The notes under the pieces: model-generated
The model's input: only the letters and a program-made list of their open reading frames with translations
Told to the model about the DNA's origin: nothing
Database searches by the model: none
Part shown: one piece after another, positions 44,653-53,141 of the stretch
How the letters are laid out: every line of letters starts with the position of its first letter
How positions within the stretch are numbered: position 1 is the first letter of the stretch
Assembly (NCBI RefSeq): GCF_002157505.1
Contig: NZ_NFSC01000027.1
Span: 280,368 to 344,367, forward strand
DNA: 64,000 nt
DNA from: Arthrobacter agilis
GTDB lineage: Bacteria > Actinomycetota > Actinomycetes > Actinomycetales > Micrococcaceae
Direction: 5' to 3'
Program-made: the position numbers and the translations under genes

Positions 44653-45329
44653 GCCGCATTCTGATCGTTGAGGACGAGGAGTCGTTCAGCGACCCGCTGT
44701 CCTACCTCCTCGGCAAGGAAGGCTTCGAGGTGTCCGTGGTGGACAACGGCCTCGACGCCGTCACCGAGTTCGACCGCGCGGGCGCGGACCTCGTGCTGCT
44801 GGACCTCCAGCTTCCGGGGCTGTCCGGGACGGAGGTCTGCCGCCAGCTGCGCCAGCGCTCCAACGTGCCGGTCATCATGCTCACGGCGAAGGACGCCGAG
44901 ATCGACAAGGTGGTGGGGCTGGAGCTCGGCGCCGACGACTACGTCACCAAGCCGTACTCGTCGCGCGAGCTCGTGGCCCGCGTCCGGGCGGTACTCCGGC
45001 GCCAGGGCGAACCCGAGGAGCTCATCTCCACCACCGTCCAGGCCGGTCCGGTCAGAATGGACATCGAGCGCCATGTGGTGAGTGTCGACGGCGAGCAGGT
45101 CGCCCTCCCGCTCAAGGAGTTCGAGCTCCTGGAGATGCTGCTGAGGAACTCGGGCAGGGTCCTGACGCGCGGCCAGCTGATCGACCGCGTCTGGGGGTCG
45201 GACTACGTGGGGGACACGAAGACCCTCGATGTGCACGTCAAGCGGCTGCGCAGCAAGCTGGAGCCGGATCCCTCGAACCCCCGCTACCTCATCACGGTCC
45301 GCGGCCTCGGCTACAAGTACGAGCCCTGA
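44649..45329 (+). CDS. regX3: Two-component response regulator RegX3 (OmpR family)
   Basis: A 226-residue DNA-binding regulator. The receiver domain has the phosphorylated Asp at about residue 52 (VLLDLQLPG) and the conserved Lys in DYVTKPYSSREL near 101. The C-terminal winged helix (about 130-225) contains VLTRGQLIDRVWG and TLDVHVKRLRSKLE. The GTG start overlaps the senX3 stop. Together with senX3 and phoU it controls phosphate-starvation genes. Confidence 0.95.
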   Translation: MSRILIVEDEESFSDPLSYLLGKEGFEVSVVDNGLDAVTEFDRAGADLVLLDLQLPGLSGTEVCRQLRQRSNVPVIMLTAKDAEIDKVVGLELGADDYVTKPYSSRELVARVRAVLRRQGEPEELISTTVQAGPVRMDIERHVVSVDGEQVALPLKEFELLEMLLRNSGRVLTRGQLIDRVWGSDYVGDTKTLDVHVKRLRSKLEPDPSNPRYLITVRGLGYKYEP

Positions 45330-45462
45330 GCCGCAGCCCCCGCACTCGGCGCTCCCCTCCGGCTCGAGCCGCCAGACGACAGAAGTGACCGGTCGAGGGC
45401 CCTGTGCGGAGTTTTTTCTGCCCTCTCGGCCGCCTTCTTGGCGAGCGGCACCTGCAGAGACG

Positions 45463-45500
45463 GGAATGCCCGCCTCCGATCGATCGGAGGCGGGCGTTCC
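45463..45500. terminator. Bidirectional terminator between regX3 and the LpqE-like gene
   Basis: An 18-bp stem (ggaatgcccgcctccgat with atcggaggcgggcgttcc) has one T-G pair and a 2-base centre. It separates convergent genes. Confidence 0.8.
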
Positions 45501-45530
45501 GGCTGCTGGAGGTGCGGGCGGGGGAGGTTT

Positions 45531-46070
45531 CTAGCCCTCGTGCGCTCCCTCGGCGGCTTCCTCGGTCGCCGCAGGCTCGCTCGGCCGGGGGGTGAATCCG
45601 CCGGGTACGTACGCGCGGTATTCCTCCAGCGTCCCGTCGAGAACCGGTACCTCGAACGTCGCCTCGTCGCCCTGGACCGTGAAGTCGACGTCGATCAGCG
45701 AGCCCGGGATGTCAGGCAGTCCCTCGAGCGTGGAGTCGTCCGCCGTCTCGTCCTCGAACCTGAACTCGCCCTGGCCCTCGATCGTGACGCTGGTGGATGC
45801 GCCACCGGCCTGGATGGCAAGGTCGACCGGCTGGTCGCTCGTGTTGAACACGGTGCCCACCAGGCGGCCTGCGGTCGCGTCGTCGCGCCCGACCACCAGG
45901 ACGTTGCGCAGCTGCACCGGCCCGAGGTCCTTCACGATGCCGTCCGACGCTGCGTACCGCGTCGTCGTCGACTGCTCCGTGGTGAAGCTGCAGCCGGAGA
46001 CACCCAGCATCAGCAGCACGGCGCCGGCAGCAACGGCCTGCTGCGCTCGGTTCTTCGGTGCACAATTCAC
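45531..46070 (-). CDS. LpqE-like lipoprotein
   Basis: A 179-residue lipoprotein with signal peptide and lipobox LGVSGC (Cys at residue 27). The mature part is a beta-rich domain ending in a Pro/Glu-rich tail. The same position, beside carD on the opposite strand, is held by lpqE in mycobacteria, so it is probably the counterpart; the sequence match is otherwise weak to my eye. The function is unknown, and an envelope role is likely. Confidence 0.75.
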   Translation of the reverse strand: MNCAPKNRAQQAVAAGAVLLMLGVSGCSFTTEQSTTTRYAASDGIVKDLGPVQLRNVLVVGRDDATAGRLVGTVFNTSDQPVDLAIQAGGASTSVTIEGQGEFRFEDETADDSTLEGLPDIPGSLIDVDFTVQGDEATFEVPVLDGTLEEYRAYVPGGFTPRPSEPAATEEAAEGAHEG

Positions 46071-46327
46071 AGCACAAACTCCTGGGGTTCAACAGGCGGG
46101 ACAAGGGTGTGATCCGGTGCGGACCTACCCAACAGACTATCGGCAATGCCGTCGAATCGTGGTGTTGGTTTCGTCGGCCCGGGGGCACCCGGATCACCAA
46201 AAGCTCTCCCCGTCAAGAGGCGAATGATAGCCAATTGAGCTTGATTCGGCCCTCTGACCTGCGAAAACGCAGCGTCGGGCGTGTCGTTGCCGTGATAAAC
46301 TGATTGACGGGAAAGGGGAAAGTCCAC

Positions 46328-46810
46328 ATGGTTTTTGAGGTCGGCGAAACAGTTGTTTACCCTCACCACGGCGCAGCGAAGATCGAAGAGATCAAGATGC
46401 GCGTCATCAAGGGCGAAGAGAAGATGTATCTCAAGCTCAAGGTGGCACAGGGTGATCTGACGATAGAAGTACCAGCAGAGAACGTTGACCTCGTAGGCGT
46501 TCGTGACGTAGTCGGCAAGGAGGGCCTCGAGCATGTGTTCGACGTCCTGCGGGCCGAATTCACGGAAGAGCCCACGAACTGGTCGCGCCGCTACAAGGCG
46601 AACCTCGAGAAGCTCGCCTCGGGCGATGTCATCAAGGTCGCAGAAGTAGTCCGCGACCTCTGGCGCCGCGACCACGATCGCGGCCTGTCGGCCGGTGAGA
46701 AGAGGATGCTCGCGAAAGCACGGCAGATCCTGATCTCGGAGCTCGCCCTGGCGGAGAAGACCGACGAAGAGAAGGCCGCAAGCGTTCTCGACGAGGTCCT
46801 CGCCTCCTAG
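46328..46810 (+). CDS. carD: CarD-family transcription regulator
   Basis: A 160-residue RNA polymerase-binding protein that stabilises open promoter complexes, notably at rRNA genes. The N-terminal Tudor-like RNAP-interaction domain (about 1-60, [20 protein letters not shown]) and the C-terminal helical DNA-binding domain with the WSRRYKAN segment are complete. ATG at 46328 follows GGGGAAAG. In mycobacteria carD precedes ispD, ispF and cysS, as here. It ends at its own strong terminator. Confidence 0.96.
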   Translation: MVFEVGETVVYPHHGAAKIEEIKMRVIKGEEKMYLKLKVAQGDLTIEVPAENVDLVGVRDVVGKEGLEHVFDVLRAEFTEEPTNWSRRYKANLEKLASGDVIKVAEVVRDLWRRDHDRGLSAGEKRMLAKARQILISELALAEKTDEEKAASVLDEVLAS

Positions 46811-46827
46811 GAGACGGGCTCGACGCG

Positions 46828-46856
46828 AAAGAGGGACCCCCGGGTCCCTCTTTTTT
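46828..46856 (+). terminator. Rho-independent terminator of carD
   Basis: Stem aaagagggaccc / gggtccctcttt with a 2-base centre and a run of six T. It lies 17 bases after carD and 25 bases before ispD, so carD can be expressed apart from ispD. Confidence 0.92.
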
Positions 46857-46880
46857 GTTGCCCTGTCGTAGGGTGACGGA

Positions 46881-47693
46881 GTGTCCGAGAAGAATCCCCA
46901 GCCCGTCCGAGCCGAGGTCGGCGTCGTCCTGGTCGCCGCCGGCTCCGGACAGCGCCTCGGACAGGGCATCCCGAAGGCGCGCGTGCTGTGCGGTGGGCGC
47001 ACCCTCCTCGAGCACTCGCTGGAGTCCGTCGTCGCGTCAGGTGTCGCGGCGTCCGTCGTGGTGGTCCTCCCCGCGGGCGACGGCGTCCTGTCGGCCGTCG
47101 TCGACCGGGCGGGGCGGCGGGCCGCAGGGGTCGGTACGGTGCGGATCACGGGAGTGGCCGGCGGGGCGACACGGGCGGCCTCCGTCCGTGCAGGCCTCGA
47201 TGCGCTGCCGCCGTCGGCTGCCGTCGTCCTGGTCCACGACGCCGCCCGCGCGCTCACCCCGTCCTCGGTCTTCCAGCGGGTCGTCGCCGCCGTCCTTGCC
47301 GGGGCGCCCGCGGTCATCCCGGTGCTGCCCGTGGTGGATACGGTCAAGGTCGTGACGGGCGACGTCGTCACGGCGACGCCCGACCGCGCCGCCCTGCGCG
47401 CCGTACAGACCCCCCAGGGGTTCGACGCCCGTGCGCTGCGGGCGGCCCACGCGAGCGCCACGGCATCCGACCTCGGCGTCACGGACGATGCCATGCTCCT
47501 GGAGGCCCAGGGCGCCACGGTCCACGTCGTCGAGGGGGACGCCCTCGCCTTCAAGGTCACCACGCCCCTGGACCTCGTCATCGCCGAGGCGGTCCTCGCC
47601 GGGAGGCACGCAGGGACGTCGGCTGGGACGTCGCCAGAGACGTCTCCCGCGGCACTGCCCGGAATCTCGGCCGGAACCCCGCCCGAGATATAG
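46881..47693 (+). CDS. ispD: 2-C-methyl-D-erythritol 4-phosphate cytidylyltransferase
   Basis: A 270-residue enzyme of the MEP isoprenoid pathway, adding CMP to methylerythritol phosphate. The CTP-binding motif AAGSGQRLGQGIPKA is at about 19-33, with the VHDAAR, DTVK and TPQGF signatures further on. The start is GTG. The last 26 residues are a Gly/Thr/Ser/Pro-rich tail made of tetrapeptide repeats, encoded by a 12-base minisatellite that runs on through the stop codon. The tail is not part of the enzyme core. Confidence 0.95.
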   Translation: MSEKNPQPVRAEVGVVLVAAGSGQRLGQGIPKARVLCGGRTLLEHSLESVVASGVAASVVVVLPAGDGVLSAVVDRAGRRAAGVGTVRITGVAGGATRAASVRAGLDALPPSAAVVLVHDAARALTPSSVFQRVVAAVLAGAPAVIPVLPVVDTVKVVTGDVVTATPDRAALRAVQTPQGFDARALRAAHASATASDLGVTDDAMLLEAQGATVHVVEGDALAFKVTTPLDLVIAEAVLAGRHAGTSAGTSPETSPAALPGISAGTPPEI

Positions 47694-47743
47694 CCCGGGA
47701 CGCCGCCCGGGACTCCGCCCGGGACTCCGCCGGGACCCCACCC
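47613..47743 (+). repeat. Degenerate 12-bp minisatellite spanning the ispD stop codon
   Basis: About 11 units of roughly gggacgccgccc lie in tandem; the best copies are near 47697-47731. The first units are in frame and encode GTSA, GTSP, ETSP, AALP, GISA and GTPP. The unit gagatatagccc carries the stop TAG, and four more units lie after it. One downstream unit is 11 bases. Confidence 0.8.
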
Positions 47744-47792
47744 CGGCACCCTGACGCCCCCCTCTTCCACCGCACGATCAGCAGGAGCAGCC

Positions 47793-48326
47793 GTGTACCT
47801 CAGCGAACACATCCACCTTCCCCGCACCGGGATCGGCGTGGATGTCCATGCCTACGCATCCGAGGGGGATCCCGCGCCGCTGTGGCTCGCCGGCCTGCTG
47901 TGGGAGGGCGAGCGCGGGCTGTCGGGCCACTCCGACGGCGACGCCGTCGCGCATGCGGCAGCCGACGCGCTGTTCTCCGCCGCGGGAGTGGGGGACCTCG
48001 GAACACACTTCGGCACCGACCGGCCCGAGCACGCCGGCGCCTCGGGCTCCACCCTGCTGTCGTCGGCCGCCGCGATCGTGCGTGACGCCGGTTTCGACAT
48101 CGGCAATATCGCCGTCCAGCTCATCGGCAACCGACCGAAGTTCGCGCCCCGCCGCGCCGAGGCGGAGGCCGTCCTGTCCGACGCCGCGCAGGCGCCGGTC
48201 AGCATCTCGGCCACCACCACGGACGGCCTCGGGCTCACCGGCAGGGGAGAGGGTGTCGCAGCGATCGCGACCGCCGTCGTCGTGCGGTCCTCGTCCCGGG
48301 CGGCGCCCGCTCTTCCGGAAGGCTGA
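47793..48326 (+). CDS. ispF: 2-C-methyl-D-erythritol 2,4-cyclodiphosphate synthase
   Basis: A 177-residue trimeric zinc enzyme that follows IspE in the MEP pathway. The metal residues are in GIGVDVHA (Asp17, His19) and [23 protein letters not shown] and the C-terminal [17 protein letters not shown] are the family signatures. The start is GTG. It lies 99 bases after ispD, with the minisatellite in the gap, and 26 bases before cysS. Confidence 0.96.
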   Translation: MYLSEHIHLPRTGIGVDVHAYASEGDPAPLWLAGLLWEGERGLSGHSDGDAVAHAAADALFSAAGVGDLGTHFGTDRPEHAGASGSTLLSSAAAIVRDAGFDIGNIAVQLIGNRPKFAPRRAEAEAVLSDAAQAPVSISATTTDGLGLTGRGEGVAAIATAVVVRSSSRAAPALPEG

Positions 48327-48352
48327 CGGAACCCGCCGGGTAATCTGGAGCG

Positions 48353-49834
48353 GTGAGCCTGCGATTCTATGACACTGCCCGCGCCGAGGTGCGCCCCTTC
48401 GAGCCACTGGAACCGGGCAGGGCGAGCCTCTACTACTGCGGCGCCACGGTGCAGGGCATGCCGCACGTCGGGCACGTGCGGTCCGCGATCGCCTTCGACC
48501 AGCTGACCCGGTGGCTGGAGGCGCGGGGCCTTCGTGTCACCGTCGTCCGCAACGTGACGGACATCGACGACAAGATCCTCGCCAAGTCCTCCGACTCGTT
48601 CCGCGAGGGTGCCGCCGACCGTGATCCGTCGGTCGTGCCGGAGGAGCAGTGGTGGGCCCTGGCCTACCGGTTCGAGCAGGAGTTCTCCCGCGCCTACGCG
48701 ACCCTCGGCGTCCGCCCACCCACGTATGAGCCCCGGGCCACCGGCCACATCCCCGAGATGCACGCCCTCATCCAGCTCCTGATCGACCGCGGCCACGCGT
48801 ACCCGGCGCCGGACGGCTCCGGCGACGTCTACTTCGACGTACGCTCCTGGCCCGCCTACGGCAGCCTGACCCGCCAGGACATCGACGACATGCAGGCCGC
48901 GCCCGACGCCGACCCGCGGGGCAAGAAGGATCCGCGCGACTTCGCGCTGTGGAAGGGCTCGAAGGACACGGACCCTGCCACGGCGTCGTGGACCAGCCCC
49001 TGGGGCGCCGGGCGCCCCGGTTGGCACCTCGAGTGCTCCAGCATGGTCACCAAGTACCTCGGCACCGAGTTCGACATCCATGGCGGGGGCCTGGACCTGC
49101 GGTTCCCGCACCACGAGAACGAGATGGCCCAGTCCCAGGCCGCGGGACACGCGTTCGCGCGCTTCTGGATGCACAACGGCATGGTGACGTACGGCGGCGA
49201 GAAAATGTCGAAGTCGATCGGCAACACCGTGAGCCCGCAGGAGATGATCGGCGCCGCCGGCCCTCGGGTGGTGCGCTACTACCTCGGCCAGGCCCACTAC
49301 CGGTCGGTGCTCGACTACCGGGAGACGTCGCTGCAGGAAGCCGCCGCCGCCGTGTCCCGTATCGACGGGTTCATCGCCAAGGCCTCCGCCCGCGTCGCAG
49401 GACTCTCCCCCGACGCCGCTCCCGTACCGGACGCCGCAGCCGACCTGCCGCAGGCCTTCGGCGAGGCGATGGATGACGACCTCAACGTGCCACAGGCCCT
49501 CGCGGTGCTCCACACCACCGTGCGCGCCGGCAACACGGCCCTTGCCGCGGGGGATGACGACGCCGTCCGCAGCAGTCTCGCCGCCGTCCTTGCGATGACC
49601 GGCGTCCTCGGGCTCGACGACGCCGGGGACCCGGCAGCCACGGCGAGCGCGGCGGACGCGGGACTGGCGAAGGCGCTCGACGCGCTCATCGGCGACCGGC
49701 TGGCCGAACGCAGCGAGGCCCGGAGTGCCCGGGACTGGGCCAGGGCGGACGCGATCCGTGACGCCCTTGCGGCAGCCGGGATCACCATCGAGGACTCCGC
49801 GGGGGGCGCGCGCTGGACACTCTCCGGGGACTAG
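48353..49834 (+). CDS. cysS: Cysteinyl-tRNA synthetase
   Basis: A 493-residue class I synthetase charging tRNA-Cys. The zinc ligand Cys29 (YYCGATVQG), the HIGH-like PHVGH near residue 38 and KMSKS in EKMSKSIGN near 283 are all present, and the second zinc site is in WHLECSSM and HHENEMAQ. The start is GTG. The gene order ispD-ispF-cysS-rlmB is the same as in mycobacteria. Confidence 0.96.
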   Translation: MSLRFYDTARAEVRPFEPLEPGRASLYYCGATVQGMPHVGHVRSAIAFDQLTRWLEARGLRVTVVRNVTDIDDKILAKSSDSFREGAADRDPSVVPEEQWWALAYRFEQEFSRAYATLGVRPPTYEPRATGHIPEMHALIQLLIDRGHAYPAPDGSGDVYFDVRSWPAYGSLTRQDIDDMQAAPDADPRGKKDPRDFALWKGSKDTDPATASWTSPWGAGRPGWHLECSSMVTKYLGTEFDIHGGGLDLRFPHHENEMAQSQAAGHAFARFWMHNGMVTYGGEKMSKSIGNTVSPQEMIGAAGPRVVRYYLGQAHYRSVLDYRETSLQEAAAAVSRIDGFIAKASARVAGLSPDAAPVPDAAADLPQAFGEAMDDDLNVPQALAVLHTTVRAGNTALAAGDDDAVRSSLAAVLAMTGVLGLDDAGDPAATASAADAGLAKALDALIGDRLAERSEARSARDWARADAIRDALAAAGITIEDSAGGARWTLSGD

Positions 49835-49879
49835 CACGCCGGACGTCGGCCCGGGTCCGTCCGCCCGTGATGCCGGTCT

Positions 49880-49912
49880 CGGAGCCGGTGCCGGTATACG
49901 GCACCGGCTCCG
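49880..49912 (+). terminator. Hairpin between cysS and rlmB (terminator or attenuator)
   Basis: Arms cggagccggtgccg and cggcaccggctccg pair perfectly around gtata, 45 bases after the cysS stop and 44 before the rlmB start. A TAAACT -10-like element follows, so rlmB may have its own promoter. Confidence 0.6.
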
Positions 49913-49956
49913 CGTAAACTGGGGGAGATTCTTCTTCTATATAAAGGTGTTCTTCC

Positions 49957-50940
49957 ATGGCCAGTCACGGACGTCCAGGCGCGGTTCGCAAAACGAAAAA
50001 GGGCCCCACCATCGGCACCGGCGGACACGGACGCAAGTCGCTCGAGGGCAAGGGCCCCACTCCCAAGGCGGAGGACCGCCCGTATCACAAGGCGTACAAG
50101 AACCAGGAGCTGGCGGAGCGCTCGGCCGCGAAGCGTGCCGGCGGCAAGAGCGCCGGAACGGGCCGCACCAAGGGCAAGGCCGCCGAAGAGGCCGTCACCG
50201 GGCGCAACTCCGTCGTCGAGGCACTCCGCGCGGGTATCCCCGCCAAGGCCCTCCACGTCGCCATCCGCATCGAGATGGACGACCGCGTCCGCGAGTCGCT
50301 GAAGATGGCCGCCGAGCGCGGCATCCCCGTGATGGAGACCGGCAAACCGGAACTCGACCGCATGACGGACGGCGCCGTGCACCAGGGCCTCATGCTGCAG
50401 ATCCCGCCCTATGAGTACGCCGACGCCCTGGACCTCGTCGACGAGACCATCGAGCGGTACAAGCGGGGGCACATCGGGAACGCTCCGCTCTTCGTGGCCC
50501 TCGACGGCATCACCGACCCCCGCAACCTCGGGGCCATCATCCGCTCGGCGTCCGCGTTCAGCAGCCACGGCGTCATCGTGCCGGAGCGTCGCTCGGTCGG
50601 CGTGACGGCGTCGGCCTGGAAGACCAGCGCCGGTGCTGCCGTCCGTGTCCCCGTCGCCCGCGTGGGCAACCTCAACTCGGCGCTGAAGTCCTTCAAGGAC
50701 AAGGGTATCTTCGTCCTCGGGCTCGACGGCGACGGCGACGTCTCGCTCCCCGCGCTGTCCCTCGGGCGCGAGCCCATCTGCATCGTCGTCGGCTCGGAAG
50801 GCAAGGGCCTCTCCCGGCTGGTGCGCGAGAACTGCGACCAGATCGTCTCCATCCCCATCGACTCCGCCATGGAGTCACTCAACGCGTCGATGGCGGTGGG
50901 AATCACGCTGTACGAGGTCTCCCGCCAGCGGTCTGCGTGA
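49957..50940 (+). CDS. rlmB: 23S rRNA (guanosine-2'-O-)-methyltransferase RlmB (SpoU family)
   Basis: A 327-residue SPOUT methyltransferase. An Arg/Lys/Gly-rich basic N-terminal region (about 1-75) is followed by a substrate-binding domain (about 80-155) and the SpoU core, with LDGITDPRNLGAIIRSA, VGSEGKGLS and IPIDSAMESLNASMA, the three family motifs with the knot. It methylates G2251 of 23S rRNA (E. coli numbering). The basic N-terminus is longer than in E. coli, as usual in actinobacteria. glgX starts 7 bases later. Confidence 0.95.
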   Translation: MASHGRPGAVRKTKKGPTIGTGGHGRKSLEGKGPTPKAEDRPYHKAYKNQELAERSAAKRAGGKSAGTGRTKGKAAEEAVTGRNSVVEALRAGIPAKALHVAIRIEMDDRVRESLKMAAERGIPVMETGKPELDRMTDGAVHQGLMLQIPPYEYADALDLVDETIERYKRGHIGNAPLFVALDGITDPRNLGAIIRSASAFSSHGVIVPERRSVGVTASAWKTSAGAAVRVPVARVGNLNSALKSFKDKGIFVLGLDGDGDVSLPALSLGREPICIVVGSEGKGLSRLVRENCDQIVSIPIDSAMESLNASMAVGITLYEVSRQRSA

Positions 50941-50947
50941 TCGCGGC

Positions 50948-53053
50948 GTGACGCAACCCGCACAGGCGCTGCCGCCCGGCTCCCGCGAGTTCCCGCTCGG
51001 GCTCCACGCCACGAGGGGGACCTGGATCCGGGACGCGCACGCCAACGCCGCCGTCTGGGCTCCGGCGATCGACTCCATGGACGTGCACTGGCAGCGGACC
51101 GACGGTTCGTGGACCTCCGAGACGCTGGTAGGGCTCGACGGCGGCGTACACCACGGCGTCGTGGGGCCCGTAGCCCCGGGCGCCCTCTATGCGTTCTGGC
51201 CGACGGGCAAGGAGCTCCCGGGGACGGTCGGCGAGGCGCAACTGCTCCTCGACCCGTACGCGCGCGCCGTGGAGACCATCGACACCGCCTCCGGGACCGA
51301 TGAGCCGCCGTCGCGCGCCTACTACTCCGTCTTCCTCCAGCACGTTTTCGACTGGGGGGAGAGCGAGCGCCCGTTCACTCCCTGGCGCGACACCGTCATC
51401 TACGAGGCCCACGTCAAGGGCCTCACGAAACTCCATCCCGACGTGCCGGAAGACCTCCGAGGCACCTACGCCGGCCTGGGACACCCGGCCATGATCTCGT
51501 ACCTCCGGGAGCTCGGGATCACCGCCGTCGAACTCCTTCCCATCCACTTCTCCATCGACGAGCCGCACCTCGAGCCACTCGGACTCAGCAACTACTGGGG
51601 CTACAACACCCTCGGGTTCTTCTCGGCGCACACCGACTACGCCACCGCGGCAGCACGGGCGGCAGGACCGGCAGCGGTGCTCGACGAGTTCAAGGGCATG
51701 GTCCGCGCGCTCCACGAAGCGGGCCTCGAGGTTCTCCTCGACGTCGTGTACAACCACACCGCCGAGGGCCCGCAGTACCGTCCTGCCCTGTGCTGGCGTG
51801 GACTGGGGGACAAGGACTACTACCGGCACGATGACGCTGGCCGGTACGTCGACACCACCGGCTGCGGCAACAGCCTCGACTTCTCGCAGCCACGGGTCGT
51901 GGAGTTCGCGCTGGATTCGCTGCGCTACTGGGTCGAGGAATGCCAGATCGACGGTTTCCGCTTCGACCTCGCGGTCACCCTCGCACGGGACGAGCGCAAC
52001 GCCTTCACGCCGCGGCATCCCTTCCTCGTGGCGGCCGGTGCCTCCAAGGCGCTGCGCGGGACCAAGCTCATCGCGGAGCCCTGGGATCTCGGGCCTGATG
52101 GCTGGCAGACCGGCCGGTTCCCGGTCGGCTGGGCGGACTGGAACGACGGCTTCCGGGACACGGTCCGCGACTTCTGGCTGCGGGACGTGGAGTCGATCGC
52201 AGCCGGCGGCACGGGGTCCTCGCCTGCGCGGCTGGCCGGCAGCCTCGCCGGGTCGGCCGAGACGTTCGCCGCGTCCGGACGGAGTCCGCTGGCCTCGGTC
52301 AATCTGGTCACGGCCCACGACGGCTTCACGCTCGCCGACCTGACGGCGTACGAGCGCAAGCACAATGAAGCCAACGGCGAGGGCAACCGCGACGGCTCCA
52401 ACGACAACCACAGCTACAACCACGGCGCGGAGGGGCGCACCGAGGACGAGGCCATCCTCGCGGCGCGCGAGAAGAGCGCCCGCAACCTCATGGCATCGCT
52501 GCTGATCTCGCTCGGCGTTCCGATGATCACGGCGGGGGACGAGTTCGGCAGGACCCAGCACGGCAACAACAACGCGTACTGCCAGGACAACGAACTCGGC
52601 TGGATGCACTGGCCCGATGATGCGTCCTCCCGCCGCATGCTGGACGCGACGCGCACGCTGCTGTCCATCCGCCGGGACTTCCTGGCGGCGCAGCCCTCCA
52701 CGTTCCCGTCCCGCGGCGAGCAGTCGATGCTGCTCTGGTTCAATGCCGCCGGACTGCCGATGACCGCCCACGAGTGGAACGACCCGGGGACGCGGACCGT
52801 CCAGCTGCTCCTCGGTTCCACGGGCGGGACGATCAACGGCCTCGTCGTGATCAACGGCTCGCCCCGTGAGGCACGTATCCACCTCCCGTCGGCCTGGATC
52901 CTGCAGGGGCAGGGCGTCGAGGGGGAGCAGCCGCGCAGGTTCAGCCAGACCTTCGACTCGGCCGGTCGCGAGCCGTCGTCGGAGGGCGCGCAGCTGCGGT
53001 CGGGCGACGCCGACACCGTGGCGGGCGTCTCGGTCCGTATCTACCGCTGCTGA
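50948..53053 (+). CDS. glgX: Glycogen debranching enzyme GlgX (GH13 isoamylase type)
   Basis: A 701-residue glycoside hydrolase that removes alpha-1,6 side chains left after phosphorylase action. A CBM48-like N-terminal domain (about 15-135) is followed by the GH13 barrel: DVVYNHTAEG, the nucleophile Asp in GFRFDLA (about 339), the acid Glu in LIAEPWDLG (about 376) and TAHDGFTLADL near 456. The start is GTG, 7 bases after rlmB. It converges on glgP, whose product it supports; the two together shorten glycogen. Confidence 0.94.
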   Translation: MTQPAQALPPGSREFPLGLHATRGTWIRDAHANAAVWAPAIDSMDVHWQRTDGSWTSETLVGLDGGVHHGVVGPVAPGALYAFWPTGKELPGTVGEAQLLLDPYARAVETIDTASGTDEPPSRAYYSVFLQHVFDWGESERPFTPWRDTVIYEAHVKGLTKLHPDVPEDLRGTYAGLGHPAMISYLRELGITAVELLPIHFSIDEPHLEPLGLSNYWGYNTLGFFSAHTDYATAAARAAGPAAVLDEFKGMVRALHEAGLEVLLDVVYNHTAEGPQYRPALCWRGLGDKDYYRHDDAGRYVDTTGCGNSLDFSQPRVVEFALDSLRYWVEECQIDGFRFDLAVTLARDERNAFTPRHPFLVAAGASKALRGTKLIAEPWDLGPDGWQTGRFPVGWADWNDGFRDTVRDFWLRDVESIAAGGTGSSPARLAGSLAGSAETFAASGRSPLASVNLVTAHDGFTLADLTAYERKHNEANGEGNRDGSNDNHSYNHGAEGRTEDEAILAAREKSARNLMASLLISLGVPMITAGDEFGRTQHGNNNAYCQDNELGWMHWPDDASSRRMLDATRTLLSIRRDFLAAQPSTFPSRGEQSMLLWFNAAGLPMTAHEWNDPGTRTVQLLLGSTGGTINGLVVINGSPREARIHLPSAWILQGQGVEGEQPRRFSQTFDSAGREPSSEGAQLRSGDADTVAGVSVRIYRC

Positions 53054-53073
53054 CAGGTTGAGCAGGCAGCACG

Positions 53074-53110
53074 AAAGAAGCCCGGGATCGTTACGGTCCC
53101 GGGCTTCTTT
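53074..53110. terminator. Bidirectional terminator between glgX and glgP
   Basis: Arms aaagaagcccggga and tcccgggcttcttt pair perfectly around a 9-base loop, with A and T runs at the two sides, between convergent genes. Confidence 0.9.
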
Positions 53111-53141
53111 GTTGCCGCCCGCGCGTCGCGGGCTCCGAGGA

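Noticed and set aside
47852..49837. Long minus-strand frame opposite cysS and ispF
   Set aside because: It is the antisense of two well-supported enzymes, with no domain.
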